Part shown: positions 26,689 through 34,604 of the stretch, in pieces | Layout: each line of letters starts with the position of its first letter | Numbering within the stretch: the first letter of the stretch is position 1 | Virus record (IMG/VR): IMGVR_UViG_3300047472_000191 | Coordinates: 60,940-124,939 of that record | Length of the DNA: 64,000 nucleotides | Reading direction: 5' to 3' (one strand) | DNA from: a virus | Notes under the pieces: generated by a model | The model's input: only the letters and a program-made list of their open reading frames with translations | What the model was told of the DNA's origin: nothing | Database searches by the model: none | Position numbers and translations under genes: made by a program

Positions 26689-26907
26689 GTGAACAAGTTC
26701 CTGAATCGTGCCTTCCTGAAGGACGTTGCGGACCGCACCGTCTCCACCTACGTACAGGCGTTCGTGGGTCTGGAACTGTCCGACATGACCAACCTGACGT
26801 CCATCGGCGCCACCAAGGCCGTTGCGATCGCCGCGCTGCCTGCGGCGTTAGCCGTGCTCAAGGCCGCGCTCAAGGGCGCCGCCAAGCAGGACACCGCTGG
26901 CGTCTGA
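26689..26907 (+). CDS. Holin, r1t family-like
   Basis: 72 residues, GTG start after GAGAGGA. The N-terminus FLKDVADRTVSTYVQAFVG and the hydrophobic Ala-rich second half match the r1t holin pattern (FW.D..ERA..T..QA...). Two hydrophobic segments would form membrane lesions that release the endolysin. Followed by a hairpin. Confidence 0.7.
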   Translation: MNKFLNRAFLKDVADRTVSTYVQAFVGLELSDMTNLTSIGATKAVAIAALPAALAVLKAALKGAAKQDTAGV

Positions 26908-26920
26908 CCTGCTGAGAAGG

Positions 26921-26948
26921 GGGCGGCGGTTCTCTGGAGCTGCCGCCC
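26921..26948 (+). terminator. Terminator after the holin gene
   Basis: GGGCGGC/GCCGCCC stem with a 14-base loop just after the holin stop; it probably ends the late transcript. Confidence 0.5.
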
Positions 26949-27002
26949 TCCCCGCTATATGATCAGCCTTGGATGCAGGACTTCCAGCGGAGGTACATAA
27001 GC

Positions 27003-27191
27003 GTGACCGCTATGCAACACACGGCGCAGGACCGGTGCGACCGGTGCCGGGCGCAGGGCTACACCACGTGGGACATCGCGGGTAAGTCGCTTACGTTCTG
27101 CGGGCACCACACCAACGCTTACGGGGACGTCCTGACCCAACGGGGCTACACCCTCCGCGTGGACGACACCATCGCCCTTAACAGCAGGTAA
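27003..27191 (+). CDS. Small zinc-ribbon protein (DUF7455-like)
   Basis: 62 residues. CDRC near the start and CGHH in the middle follow the DUF7455 pattern (DRCDRCxAQ...FCGHH), common in actinobacteria and their phages. GTG at 27003 is chosen because GCGGAGG lies about 8 bases upstream; an ATG at 26973 is also in frame. A -10-like TATATGAT lies before it. Confidence 0.65.
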   Translation: MTAMQHTAQDRCDRCRAQGYTTWDIAGKSLTFCGHHTNAYGDVLTQRGYTLRVDDTIALNSR

Positions 27192-27210
27192 TAGGGCCAC
27201 ATCCGTCTAA

Positions 27211-27232
27211 ACTGCTAAGGTAGATACCGATC
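27211..27232 (+). promoter_or_regulatory. Variant promoter of the repeated family
   Basis: ACTGCTAAGGTAGATACCGATC: extended -10 TGCTAAGGT followed by AGATACCGATC. No clear -35. It lies about 240 bases before the SNF2 gene, leaving a long leader. Confidence 0.55.
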
Positions 27233-27473
27233 ACCCCATGGTCTTCCGCCGGAAACTCTGGCGGACGCACGAAAGGTCAGGTGATTGCCCCTCATGACGG
27301 ACAGCATCAAGAACCAGCAGCCCGATATGACGGAAACGTCCTGACCTAGGAGTGTGATCCGACATCTCCCTGGCGGCCGGTCTGAAATACCCGGCCGTCT
27401 CGGAGAGGGATCAACCCGACGAGCCCCGGCAAACCCTGCCGGGGCTCCCGTATACCCCGAGAAGGAGAGAACT
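27233..27473 (+). ncRNA. Structured 5' leader of the SNF2 gene (candidate regulatory RNA)
   Basis: At least five paired elements can be read: TCCGCC/GGCGGA (27245-27265), a long-range stem AGGTCAGG/CCTGACCT (27274-27347), GACG-GAAA-CGTC inside it, CGGCCGG/CCGGCCG further on, and a terminator-like GAGCCCCGGCA/TGCCGGGGCTC at 27421-27447. The last stem just before the ribosome-binding site could be an attenuator. No known riboswitch was recognised. Confidence 0.45.
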
Positions 27474-29018
27474 GTGACCGCGCTACTTGAGGCGCCCGTC
27501 AAGCCGCCTCTGCGGCCGTATCAGGCGGCAGGCGTCCAGTTCCTCCGGGACCACCCCCGCGCGTATTTGGCGGACGATCCTGGGCTCGGAAAAAGTCGAC
27601 AATTGCTGGAAGCGTCCGTGGGCAAGACCCTGATTCTCGCCCCCGCCATGATCCTGGACTCCGGTACCTGGCGGAACGAGGTCAACCGGTGGGCCGACGA
27701 CCCCAGCCGGTTCACGTACGTCCCCTACACGTCTCTGTGCCACCGGGAGACCACCCCCGGAGCCTTCCTGTACGAGCGGATCGCCAAGCACGACACAGCC
27801 GTGATCACCGAAGATCAGGTACTAGACGAGAACGGCAAGCTGCTACAGGGCTTCAAGCCCATTCTGACTGCCAAGGGGGAGCACAAGCGGCAGCCCTCCC
27901 GGTCCAAGGTCGTCCCGATACCGCGTCCCGAGTACAACCAGCACTGGGACACGATCATCTGCGACGAAGCCCAGCTGCTCAAAGGCCGCAAAACCACCTG
28001 GGTCGACGCCCTCAAGATCCTGTCCCGGAACGCGGACCGGCTGTGGATGGCCTCCGGTACACCGATCTCCAACTTCGCCCCCGAGCTGTTCGCCCCGCTG
28101 CAACTGCTGTACCCGGAACTGAGCGGCAAGGGGCAGAAGCTCGGATCGTTCTGGCGGTGGGCCGGGACGTGGTTCCACATCACAGAGTCCCAGTTCCGAG
28201 AGCACGAGAAGATCATCGGAGATCTTCTGCACTGCTACCCGGAGTGCCTCGACCAGCCCGCCTGGGACCCGTGCGAGCACTACGAGCGGTTCTTCAAGCA
28301 GAACCTCGGAGACCGGTACATACAGAGGCTGCGGGACGACGTACTGCCGGACCTTCCCCCGCTGGAGATGCAGACCGTACTCACCCCGATGACCAAGAGG
28401 CAGGGTGTGGAGTACCGGAAGATGAAGAAGGACTCGCTGGCCTACGCTCTGGACGGCAACATGATGGTCGCCTGGTCCAAGGGCGCCGCGCACGTGAAGC
28501 TGGACAAGATGGCAACCGGTCTGGGTCTCTTCACCGGGGGTATCGAGGAGTCCGGCAAGCTGGACCAGCTGCGGTACGACCTCAGCGAGCGGGTGTATCC
28601 CACACTGGTGGTCGCGCACTATCAGGACACCGTCACCGCGTGCGCGGAGGTAGCCAGGTCGCTCGGTAAGAAGGCGGAGCAGATCGACGGCCGGACCAGC
28701 AAGGGGGACCGGCTGCGGTTCGTGGAAGCCTTCCAGGCTGGCAAGCTGGACGTGCTGGTCGGGTCTCTGGAGACGATCTCGGAGGGTCTGACGCTCACGG
28801 CCGCTGACTTGATCATTTTCGTTGAGCACTCCTGGAAGCCGTCCCGGAATCAGCAGGCGCTCCGCCGGGTGCACCGGCTGGGGCAGACGCGCCCGGTCAC
28901 GGCCTACGACTACGTCACGCCGAAGAGCGTGGATGAGGGCAAGCGGGAGCTGTTGGCTACGAAGCAGGATCGGGCGATGAGGGCTTTGACCTGGGGGGTT
29001 GTTCGAGACCTCCTTTAG
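27474..29018 (+). CDS. SNF2-family DNA helicase
   Basis: 514 residues. Motif I DDPGLGKS, motif II CDEAQ, motif III-like WMASGTPISN, and motif VI RRVHRLGQTRP identify a SWI2/SNF2-type superfamily 2 helicase, ATP-driven translocase on double-stranded DNA. GTG at 27474 follows AAGGAGAG. It is the first large gene of the replication/recombination region and may act in fork remodelling or replication start. Its long leader implies its own regulation. Confidence 0.85.
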   Translation: MTALLEAPVKPPLRPYQAAGVQFLRDHPRAYLADDPGLGKSRQLLEASVGKTLILAPAMILDSGTWRNEVNRWADDPSRFTYVPYTSLCHRETTPGAFLYERIAKHDTAVITEDQVLDENGKLLQGFKPILTAKGEHKRQPSRSKVVPIPRPEYNQHWDTIICDEAQLLKGRKTTWVDALKILSRNADRLWMASGTPISNFAPELFAPLQLLYPELSGKGQKLGSFWRWAGTWFHITESQFREHEKIIGDLLHCYPECLDQPAWDPCEHYERFFKQNLGDRYIQRLRDDVLPDLPPLEMQTVLTPMTKRQGVEYRKMKKDSLAYALDGNMMVAWSKGAAHVKLDKMATGLGLFTGGIEESGKLDQLRYDLSERVYPTLVVAHYQDTVTACAEVARSLGKKAEQIDGRTSKGDRLRFVEAFQAGKLDVLVGSLETISEGLTLTAADLIIFVEHSWKPSRNQQALRRVHRLGQTRPVTAYDYVTPKSVDEGKRELLATKQDRAMRALTWGVVRDLL

Positions 29019-29036
29019 GTGCTAGGGTAGATACAT
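28999..29036 (+). promoter_or_regulatory. Promoter of the repeated family
   Basis: -35-like TTGTTC (28999-29004), 18-base spacer, extended -10 TGCTAGGGT, then AGATACAT. It overlaps the last codons and stop of the helicase gene. Confidence 0.7.
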
Positions 29037-29065
29037 ACCCGAGAGACACCACCAAGGAGACTTTC

Positions 29066-29272
29066 ATGGAGCCCCAGACTGAGATCGTGTACGTAGTCGC
29101 ATCCGCCCCCCACAAGGCCATCGCCTTCATCAACGGCACAGACGCCCAGCCGAACAGCGTCTTCACCGTCAGGTCGGCAGCCGAAACTGTGGCGCGGTGG
29201 AAGTCCCAGGACTATGGCTACGACATGCACGTCTATGGGGCCCGGGTCACCGTCGAACTGCTGGAGGACTGA
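29066..29272 (+). CDS. Hypothetical protein
   Basis: 68 residues, alternating beta/alpha pattern, no recognised family. ATG after AAGGAGAC. First gene behind the promoter at 28999; the resolvase follows after 3 bases. Confidence 0.7.
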   Translation: MEPQTEIVYVVASAPHKAIAFINGTDAQPNSVFTVRSAAETVARWKSQDYGYDMHVYGARVTVELLED

Positions 29273-29275
29273 GCC

Positions 29276-29902
29276 GTGCCGAGTATCACCCCCCAGGCCG
29301 CCCCGACTGCCCAGGTGCGGCCCACCCCCGTCGTCTATCCGAGAGTCAACGAAGACGACGCCGTGATCATGGGTCTCGACCCTGGCGGCAAGGAAGGCGA
29401 CGACAAGGGCGGGCACGTCGGGGTCGCCCTGGCCTGCCGGTCCTATGTCGCGGACCCTGCGGCCCCGGGAGGCTGGTCCCTTCAGTCGCCCGGTTGGAGG
29501 GTCTACGACACCTTCGAAATGTCCCCGGACGAGTTCATCCGGTGGTTCGTTACCAATACGTCCGCGATCGACCTGATTTTCGGTGAGATGTTCCGGCTGG
29601 ACAAGGAACGCGCCTACACGCTGATCGGGTCCAGCATGCCGACGTCACAGCTCATCGGCTGGGTCCGCATGCACTGCATGCTGTACGCCCCGACCATTCA
29701 GGTGAACTGGCAGTCGAACATGGTCCTGAAAGGCCCGACTGCGGCGATCCTGCGGGAAAAGGGGATCAAGCCGGTGTCCCCGCCCGGGAAGAACGCCGCC
29801 CGGTTCAGCACGGGGGACCACCAGCGAAGCTCTGAACTCCACCTCTGGCACGGCCTGATGCGCGCTGGGCTTGTCGAGGGAATTAGCTCTGACATAGGGT
29901 AG
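29276..29902 (+). CDS. RuvC-like Holliday junction resolvase (RNase H fold)
   Basis: 208 residues. IMGLDPGG near residue 35 and a later FGEMF follow the RuvC pattern (GxDPG...E) with acidic metal-binding residues. It would cut branched DNA during replication or packaging. GTG start at 29276, in an operon with the small gene before it. Confidence 0.65.
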   Translation: MPSITPQAAPTAQVRPTPVVYPRVNEDDAVIMGLDPGGKEGDDKGGHVGVALACRSYVADPAAPGGWSLQSPGWRVYDTFEMSPDEFIRWFVTNTSAIDLIFGEMFRLDKERAYTLIGSSMPTSQLIGWVRMHCMLYAPTIQVNWQSNMVLKGPTAAILREKGIKPVSPPGKNAARFSTGDHQRSSELHLWHGLMRAGLVEGISSDIG

Positions 29903-29905
29903 ATA
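29893..29905 (+). promoter_or_regulatory. Variant promoter of the repeated family
   Basis: CATAGGGTAGATA: the -10 TAGGGT and AGATA are kept but the TG of the extended -10 is lost. It overlaps the 3' end of the resolvase gene and serves the HTH gene at 29949. Confidence 0.5.
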
Positions 29906-29948
29906 AGACCACTGTGCCGCCGCGCCTACACACTCCAGGAGACACCGT

Positions 29949-30212
29949 ATGACGACAGCCCCCAGCGAAGAGAGCGTTTGGCAGGAAAAGCGAACCCGCC
30001 AGCACGCTCTGTACCCCCGGCAGCGTGAAGCCCTCCAGTTGTACGCCCGGGGACTGAGGTACAGCGAGATCGCAGATGAGATGGACCTCGCCATCGGCAC
30101 CGCCCGTTCCTACGTCGGAGCCGCCCGCGTGGCCCTCGGAGCCGCCGACCCGACAGAAGCAGTACGGATCGCCGCCGAGCGCGGTGAGATCGAACTCGCA
30201 AGCAACATCTAG
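29949..30212 (+). CDS. Small helix-turn-helix protein (LuxR/sigma region 4-like)
   Basis: 87 residues. LYPRQREALQLYARGLRYSEIADEM followed by GTARSYVGAARVALG is a sigma-region-4/LuxR-type HTH. It is a candidate regulator of the repeated promoters or of host transcription. ATG after CAGGAGAC; ends at a strong terminator. Confidence 0.7.
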   Translation: MTTAPSEESVWQEKRTRQHALYPRQREALQLYARGLRYSEIADEMDLAIGTARSYVGAARVALGAADPTEAVRIAAERGEIELASNI

Positions 30213-30224
30213 GCGAACCCCCGC

Positions 30225-30260
30225 AAGGGAGGCACCGGTTGATCCGGTGCCTCCCTTTTG
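30225..30260 (+). terminator. Strong intrinsic terminator
   Basis: A perfect 14-base stem (AAGGGAGGCACCGG and its complement) with a 5-base loop, followed by a T-rich tract. It ends the HTH gene's transcript. Confidence 0.85.
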
Positions 30261-30367
30261 TGTTTTCTGATGCAGCACGCTTCGCAGGACTTGTTGCAGG
30301 GCTATTTCAGCGTATGATCGGGGACAGCCCCGGAGAATTGCCGCCCAGTGGTGGGCCGGAGCGCTAG

Positions 30368-30396
30368 TAGCAACTCCCAACGTTGCTAGGATAGAA
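30368..30396 (+). promoter_or_regulatory. Variant promoter with inverted repeat
   Basis: Extended -10 TGCTAGGAT (30384-30392) is the right half of TAGCAAC-N7-GTTGCTA (30368-30388). No clear -35. It serves the RecB-like gene. About 110 bases between the terminator and this site hold no gene. Confidence 0.55.
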
Positions 30397-30426
30397 CCAT
30401 CATCCCCGCTGCTTCGGAGCCCCTCC

Positions 30427-31419
30427 ATGACCACACCCCTGCCACCCCTCAAGGTCAGCTATTCCCAGCTCACGACGCTTCGCGACTGTCCCTTGAAGTT
30501 CCGCTGGCACTACTACGACGGCTACCGGGTCATCGCGAAGGATCCGAAGCTGGACCTCGGCTCCGCCTGGCACGAGTGCGTTCTTGAGAACCACTACAAC
30601 GTGATCAAGGACTACCAGGACCACACCCTTGACGGCCGCTCTCCGCAGCGGGGAAGCGCCGATGAGGAGAGTCTTCTCTCCGTCGCCCGTAACACCGTGG
30701 AAGCCGCCCTCACCGCCGCCCTGAAGGGTGAGCAGTACAGCGCGCTGTACCCCGAGGACTACGACGTTCTGCGGTGGATGTACGCCGGTTACACCGCTCA
30801 CTACGGCTGCGACCCGCACTGGCGCATCCTCGACGTGGAACACAAGGGCTTGGCCCCGCTCGGGCAGATCATCACCCCCGCCGGTCGCCGGGATGTCGTT
30901 CTGGACTACCGGATCGACCTCGTGGTGGAAGACCTGGAGCTGGGCGGCGTCTTCGCCGTCGAGTCAAAGTCCGCGAAGACCCTTTCCACCCGGTTTGCTA
31001 TGGAACTGGACGACCAGACCGGTTTGTACGAATGGGCGTTCCGTACCAGCAACCACCCGCAGGCCAAGACGATCAACGGATGCGTCCGCTCCGAAGCCAA
31101 GAAGGCTATGAACGTCGGCGACAAGCCGGGGGCTACCAAGGGCAAGGCGCAGACCCTGGAAGCGCGTCACCAGCGCCTCATGGTGCCCCGCACACCCACA
31201 GAGCTGACTGCTATCTCCCGGGACGCCCTGGCCGCCTCGCAGGCAGCTTACGGCGGCAACCTGCCGATCTACAGCGGCCCCAACCCGGGCGAATGCCAGT
31301 GGAAGTGCCAGTTCAAGGATGTCCACATCGAGTTCCGCAAGGGTCGTCCGATCGCCCAGCTGATGCAGGAACACGGCTTCCGCCAGGTCCCCACCGAGTT
31401 CAACGGCCTTTCGGCCTGA
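30427..31419 (+). CDS. RecB/Cas4-like PD-(D/E)XK nuclease
   Basis: 330 residues. SYSQLTTLRDCPLKFRW near the start, a central DYRIDLVVEDLELGGVFAVESKSAK (metal-binding D...ExK), QTGLYEWA (motif IV-like), and Cys residues at both ends (CP..., C...C near the end) that could hold an Fe-S cluster. This is the layout of Cas4/AddB-like exonucleases, which make or process 3' ends for recombination. Confidence 0.8.
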   Translation: MTTPLPPLKVSYSQLTTLRDCPLKFRWHYYDGYRVIAKDPKLDLGSAWHECVLENHYNVIKDYQDHTLDGRSPQRGSADEESLLSVARNTVEAALTAALKGEQYSALYPEDYDVLRWMYAGYTAHYGCDPHWRILDVEHKGLAPLGQIITPAGRRDVVLDYRIDLVVEDLELGGVFAVESKSAKTLSTRFAMELDDQTGLYEWAFRTSNHPQAKTINGCVRSEAKKAMNVGDKPGATKGKAQTLEARHQRLMVPRTPTELTAISRDALAASQAAYGGNLPIYSGPNPGECQWKCQFKDVHIEFRKGRPIAQLMQEHGFRQVPTEFNGLSA

Positions 31420-31433
31420 CGAGAGGAGCTTCC

Positions 31434-31646
31434 ATGCCCGCACACAAAGGGTCGGCCCATCACCTGGCCGTACTCAACGAAACATCCGTCCGGGAAGCCC
31501 GCCGGGAGTACCGCCTCGGAGGGATCTCCGTCCGGGAACTCGCAGACCGCTACGGCGTGACCACCGGGGCCATGCGACGGGCCATCCACGGAATCACCTG
31601 GGCCCACGTCACGGCTACCCCCCTGGAGGACAGCGATGCCGCGTGA
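31434..31646 (+). CDS. Small helix-turn-helix protein
   Basis: 70 residues. Residues about 15-60 (SVREARREYRLGG, ELADRYGV, then a recognition helix) are the same HTH module found at the end of the HNH enzyme at 7469 and twice in the protein at 55058. ATG after GAGAGGAGC. Probably binds DNA; target unknown. Confidence 0.7.
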   Translation: MPAHKGSAHHLAVLNETSVREARREYRLGGISVRELADRYGVTTGAMRRAIHGITWAHVTATPLEDSDAA

Positions 31647-31773
31647 TCTGATCCCCGTCCGCTGCCAGAGCTGCGCATTCCCCGGCATGGTCACACGGAC
31701 TCTCTGGCAGCGCGTCCTGGGCCAGCTGGCCTGCGGGAACTGCCGCAAAACCACCGCCTGGAAGGAACGCTGA
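31636..31773 (+). CDS. Tiny zinc-ribbon protein
   Basis: 45 residues, starting inside the end of the HTH gene. Two CxxC pairs (CQSC and CGNC) 28 residues apart predict one zinc ribbon. The next gene starts two bases after its stop. Confidence 0.6.
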   Translation: MPRDLIPVRCQSCAFPGMVTRTLWQRVLGQLACGNCRKTTAWKER

Positions 31774-31775
31774 GC

Positions 31776-32300
31776 ATGATCGGCAAGACCACCACCCTCC
31801 TGTTCACCGGGGCCCGCTGGCACCCCAACCCGGAGATCGCCACCACGGCGCTCGCCCGGTACGTCCTGAACGAGGCCCCGGGCTGGGTCGTCGTCCGGCA
31901 CGGGGCCTGCCCCGGAGATCAGTCCATCGACCAGGCGATATCCGAGTGGATACGCGACTGCGGCGAGGCCCTCGGTGTCATCGAAGATCCGATGCCCGCC
32001 GACTGGGACAACTGCGGACCCGGCTGCCCGCCTTACGGAATCATCGGCCACCGCATCTTCAAGCGGCCCGGCGACGTAGAGCACCCCGGCAAGCTGGACA
32101 CCTACTGCCCGCAGGCCGGTCCCCGCCGCAACGCCGAAATGGTCAACAAGCGCCCCCGGGCGGACCGGGCGATCGCGGTTCCGTACGGCCGGTCGTTCGG
32201 CACCCGCAACTGCATCGGCCTGGCCCACGCCGCCGACATCCCCACCACGGTCCTCACCGACCGAAACGTTCCTGCTGTCCTGATGGAGGCCCTGTTCTGA
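31776..32300 (+). CDS. SLOG-superfamily nucleotide-binding protein (DUF2493/YspA-like)
   Basis: 174 residues. LLFTGAR, then RHGACPGDQSIDQAISEW, MPADW and RRNAEMV are the DUF2493/YspA hallmarks, a Rossmann-like fold that binds nucleotides or nucleotide-derived ligands. It is coupled to thyX (TGATG), suggesting a nucleotide-linked role. Confidence 0.7.
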   Translation: MIGKTTTLLFTGARWHPNPEIATTALARYVLNEAPGWVVVRHGACPGDQSIDQAISEWIRDCGEALGVIEDPMPADWDNCGPGCPPYGIIGHRIFKRPGDVEHPGKLDTYCPQAGPRRNAEMVNKRPRADRAIAVPYGRSFGTRNCIGLAHAADIPTTVLTDRNVPAVLMEALF

Positions 32301-33016
32301 TGGCCGAGATACTCACCTTCAGTTCCAAGATCACCGCAACGCTGGTCCAGTTCACCGGAGACGACACCGGTATCTGCAACGCGGCCCGCGTCTCCACCCT
32401 CGGAGACCTGGCCGAAGGCGCCGGATGTCCCACCAAGAACGCTGGTCTGATCAACTTCCTGATGCGGGACCGGCACGGCAGCCCCTTCGAGCACGGCTCC
32501 ATGACGTTCTTCGTCAAGGCCCCGATCTTCGTGTTCCGCGAGTTCATGCGGCACCGCGTCGGATTCAGTTACAACGAAGAATCCGGCCGCTACAAGCAGC
32601 TCGCCCCCGAGTTCTACTACCCCGCCCCCGGCCGCAACCTCGTGCAGACCGGCAAGCCCGGCGCCTACACCTTCGAGCCCGGCGACGCCGAGCAGTACGG
32701 GGCCGTCTCGTCCAACCTCAAGCGGATCGCCATCGACGCTTACGAGGCCTACGAGTACATGCTCAAGTGCGGCATAGCCCGCGAAGTGGCCCGCATGTGC
32801 CTGCCGGTGAACATCTACAGCTCCGCCTACGTCACCTGCAACCCGCGCTCCCTCATGCACTTCCTGGGCCTGCGCACCCACCGCGAGGACGCCACCTTCG
32901 TGAGCCATCCCCAGCGGGAAATCGAGCTGGCTGCCGAGCAGATGGAAGAGGTCTTCAAGGGCCTCTTCCCCGCCACCTGGACGGCATTCGAGAAGAACAA
33001 GCGCGTAGCACCTTGA
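32300..33016 (+). CDS. thyX: Flavin-dependent thymidylate synthase ThyX
   Basis: 238 residues, full length for the family. The signature RHRVGFSYNEESGRY is present (RHRxxSxNEeSgRY type). It makes dTMP from dUMP with FAD, NADPH and methylene-tetrahydrofolate, supplying phage DNA synthesis. The start overlaps the previous stop; the end overlaps an HNH gene start. Confidence 0.93.
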   Translation: MAEILTFSSKITATLVQFTGDDTGICNAARVSTLGDLAEGAGCPTKNAGLINFLMRDRHGSPFEHGSMTFFVKAPIFVFREFMRHRVGFSYNEESGRYKQLAPEFYYPAPGRNLVQTGKPGAYTFEPGDAEQYGAVSSNLKRIAIDAYEAYEYMLKCGIAREVARMCLPVNIYSSAYVTCNPRSLMHFLGLRTHREDATFVSHPQREIELAAEQMEEVFKGLFPATWTAFEKNKRVAP

Positions 33017-33504
33017 TCAAAGTTCCGGTAACAGACAGGCACGGCACGATAGTGGCCTGGACGCTGATGGATGAAGAGGCTGCGGGTCGTCTGCCCGCGC
33101 CCCTTCGTTCGAACGGTAGCGGTTACGTCACCATGAACGTTCCGCACCCCGTAGTCGAGGGCCGGTATTACACGCTCGGACTGCACCGCTGGGTGCTAGG
33201 GGTTCCCTACGGCAAGCCGGTCCAGGTTGATCACATCAACCATGATCCGCTGGATAACCGCCGTTCGAACCTGCGGGAAACGAGTGCTAGCGGTAACCAA
33301 CAAAACCGTAAGCCCGGGGCCGACAGTCGCAATGTCTCAGGGCTACCTGGTGTCGGGTACCGGCGCGAGAACGCTGATAGGGGATGGGCTCCCTGGTATG
33401 GGCGCAAAAAGTACCAGGGCAAATCGTATCGAACCGGTTACTTCCACACGCCGACCGAAGCTTACGAAGCACTGCAAATTCGGATGAAAGGTGTCGCGCC
33501 ATGA
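33013..33504 (+). CDS. HNH endonuclease with AP2-like C-terminus
   Basis: 163 residues. HRWVLGV, VDHINHDPLDNRRSNLRE (HNH core), then GVGYRRENADRGWAPW...KSYRTGYFHTPTEAYEA, an AP2-type DNA-binding motif. This is a classic phage homing endonuclease. It probably starts with TTG at 33013, overlapping the thyX stop (TTGA), and has no clear ribosome-binding site, so it may depend on translation of thyX. Confidence 0.8.
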   Translation: MIKVPVTDRHGTIVAWTLMDEEAAGRLPAPLRSNGSGYVTMNVPHPVVEGRYYTLGLHRWVLGVPYGKPVQVDHINHDPLDNRRSNLRETSASGNQQNRKPGADSRNVSGLPGVGYRRENADRGWAPWYGRKKYQGKSYRTGYFHTPTEAYEALQIRMKGVAP

Positions 33505-33932
33505 CCGAGCGGATGATCAAGAACACTCGGCACGCTGTCCAGCACCCGTGGCCGGAGGACGTGTATCTCCAGGGCGGGGGCCACGGCCTGGTGTTCTCCA
33601 GTGACGGCAACGACTACACCACTGCGTTCGTGGAGGCCTTCCCCGGCAGCACGTTCCTCCGGGGTGAAGGGCCGACCGTAGCGGAGGCCGAAGACGCCGC
33701 GTGGAAGCAGTTCCTGGTGTGGCGGGACTGCGACGGCTCCGGACAGCCTCACGGACCCTACGAGCGCCGTCAGTACCGCAACGGGGCCGGGTTCTGTACC
33801 CGCTGCGGAATCTGGATGAACAAGGTGTTCGAGCCGCTCCCCGAGGACCCTGACCGGAAGCCCTCCAGGCTGGAGCAGTTCCTCACCGCCATCGTCAGCA
33901 AGGACGACTCTCCGAAGGGGGAGGAGCAGTGA
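33501..33932 (+). CDS. Hypothetical protein with CxxC
   Basis: 143 residues. The first half resembles a small dsRBD/UPF0150-like alpha/beta unit (PTVAEAEDAAWKQF), and residues near 100 hold CTRC with a nearby C and H. Start overlaps the HNH stop (ATGA). No firm function. Confidence 0.6.
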   Translation: MTERMIKNTRHAVQHPWPEDVYLQGGGHGLVFSSDGNDYTTAFVEAFPGSTFLRGEGPTVAEAEDAAWKQFLVWRDCDGSGQPHGPYERRQYRNGAGFCTRCGIWMNKVFEPLPEDPDRKPSRLEQFLTAIVSKDDSPKGEEQ

Positions 33933-34201
33933 CCGACAACGCGCCCCGGGCAGTCACTCCGGAGGAGCTTTCCGCGATCCTCCGCAGCGACGACGACGGC
34001 CCTGACGCCCTGTACCCGTGCCGCATCGGCATCTTCTGCGACGGGTGCGAAACCGTTGAAGAGCGAGACTTTCTCGTCAACGACCGCACCACCAAGCCCG
34101 AACGCCTGGAGCTGATCCGGGCGTTCGTCCGGACCCTCGGTTGGCTCGCGGACGCGGTTGAGGATCTGTGCCCGCCGTGCCGCCGGAAGGGTCAGGCATG
34201 A
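33929..34201 (+). CDS. Hypothetical zinc-ribbon protein
   Basis: 90 residues; CDGC near residue 35 and CPPC near the end suggest one zinc site. GTGA overlap with the previous gene. Unknown role. Confidence 0.6.
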   Translation: MTDNAPRAVTPEELSAILRSDDDGPDALYPCRIGIFCDGCETVEERDFLVNDRTTKPERLELIRAFVRTLGWLADAVEDLCPPCRRKGQA

Positions 34202-34368
34202 ACTGGGTGTGGGACCTGCTGGAGCGCCGACGGGAACGGCGGGCCGCCCGGGAGTACGCCCGGATCATCAACACCCCGATGTCCCTCGCAACGGCCCTGG
34301 CTATTCGGAACGCCGAAGTCGCGGGCGACGCCCCCCGGCGCACGGTCAAGCGGACGGAGCAGCCGTGA
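34198..34368 (+). CDS. Small basic protein
   Basis: 56 residues, very Arg-rich (LLERRRERRAAREYAR). ATGA overlap with the gene before and GTGA overlap with the gene after. No family recognised; could bind nucleic acid. Confidence 0.55.
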   Translation: MNWVWDLLERRRERRAAREYARIINTPMSLATALAIRNAEVAGDAPRRTVKRTEQP

Positions 34369-34604
34369 ACGCGTACTGGAGCTATCTCCTGACCGCTGTG
34401 GGCATCTACGGCCTTCTCCTGCTCAGAGCCAAGAAGTCGATCGGGTGGGTCGTCGGGCTGGCTGCACAGACTCTGTGGCTCGCCTATGCGATCGCCACCA
34501 GGCAGTGGGGGTTCATCCTGTCCGCCGCCTGCTACGGAACTGTCAACACCCTCGGTCTGATCGCCTGGCGCAAGGCCGAACGAGAGCAGGAGACCACGAC
34601 GTGA
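34365..34604 (+). CDS. Small multi-pass membrane protein
   Basis: 79 residues with three hydrophobic segments (about residues 5-20, 27-44 and 49-67) and a charged end. GTGA overlap with both neighbours. Arrangement resembles small transporters of the PnuC type, but it is too short to assign. Confidence 0.6.
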   Translation: MNAYWSYLLTAVGIYGLLLLRAKKSIGWVVGLAAQTLWLAYAIATRQWGFILSAACYGTVNTLGLIAWRKAEREQETTT

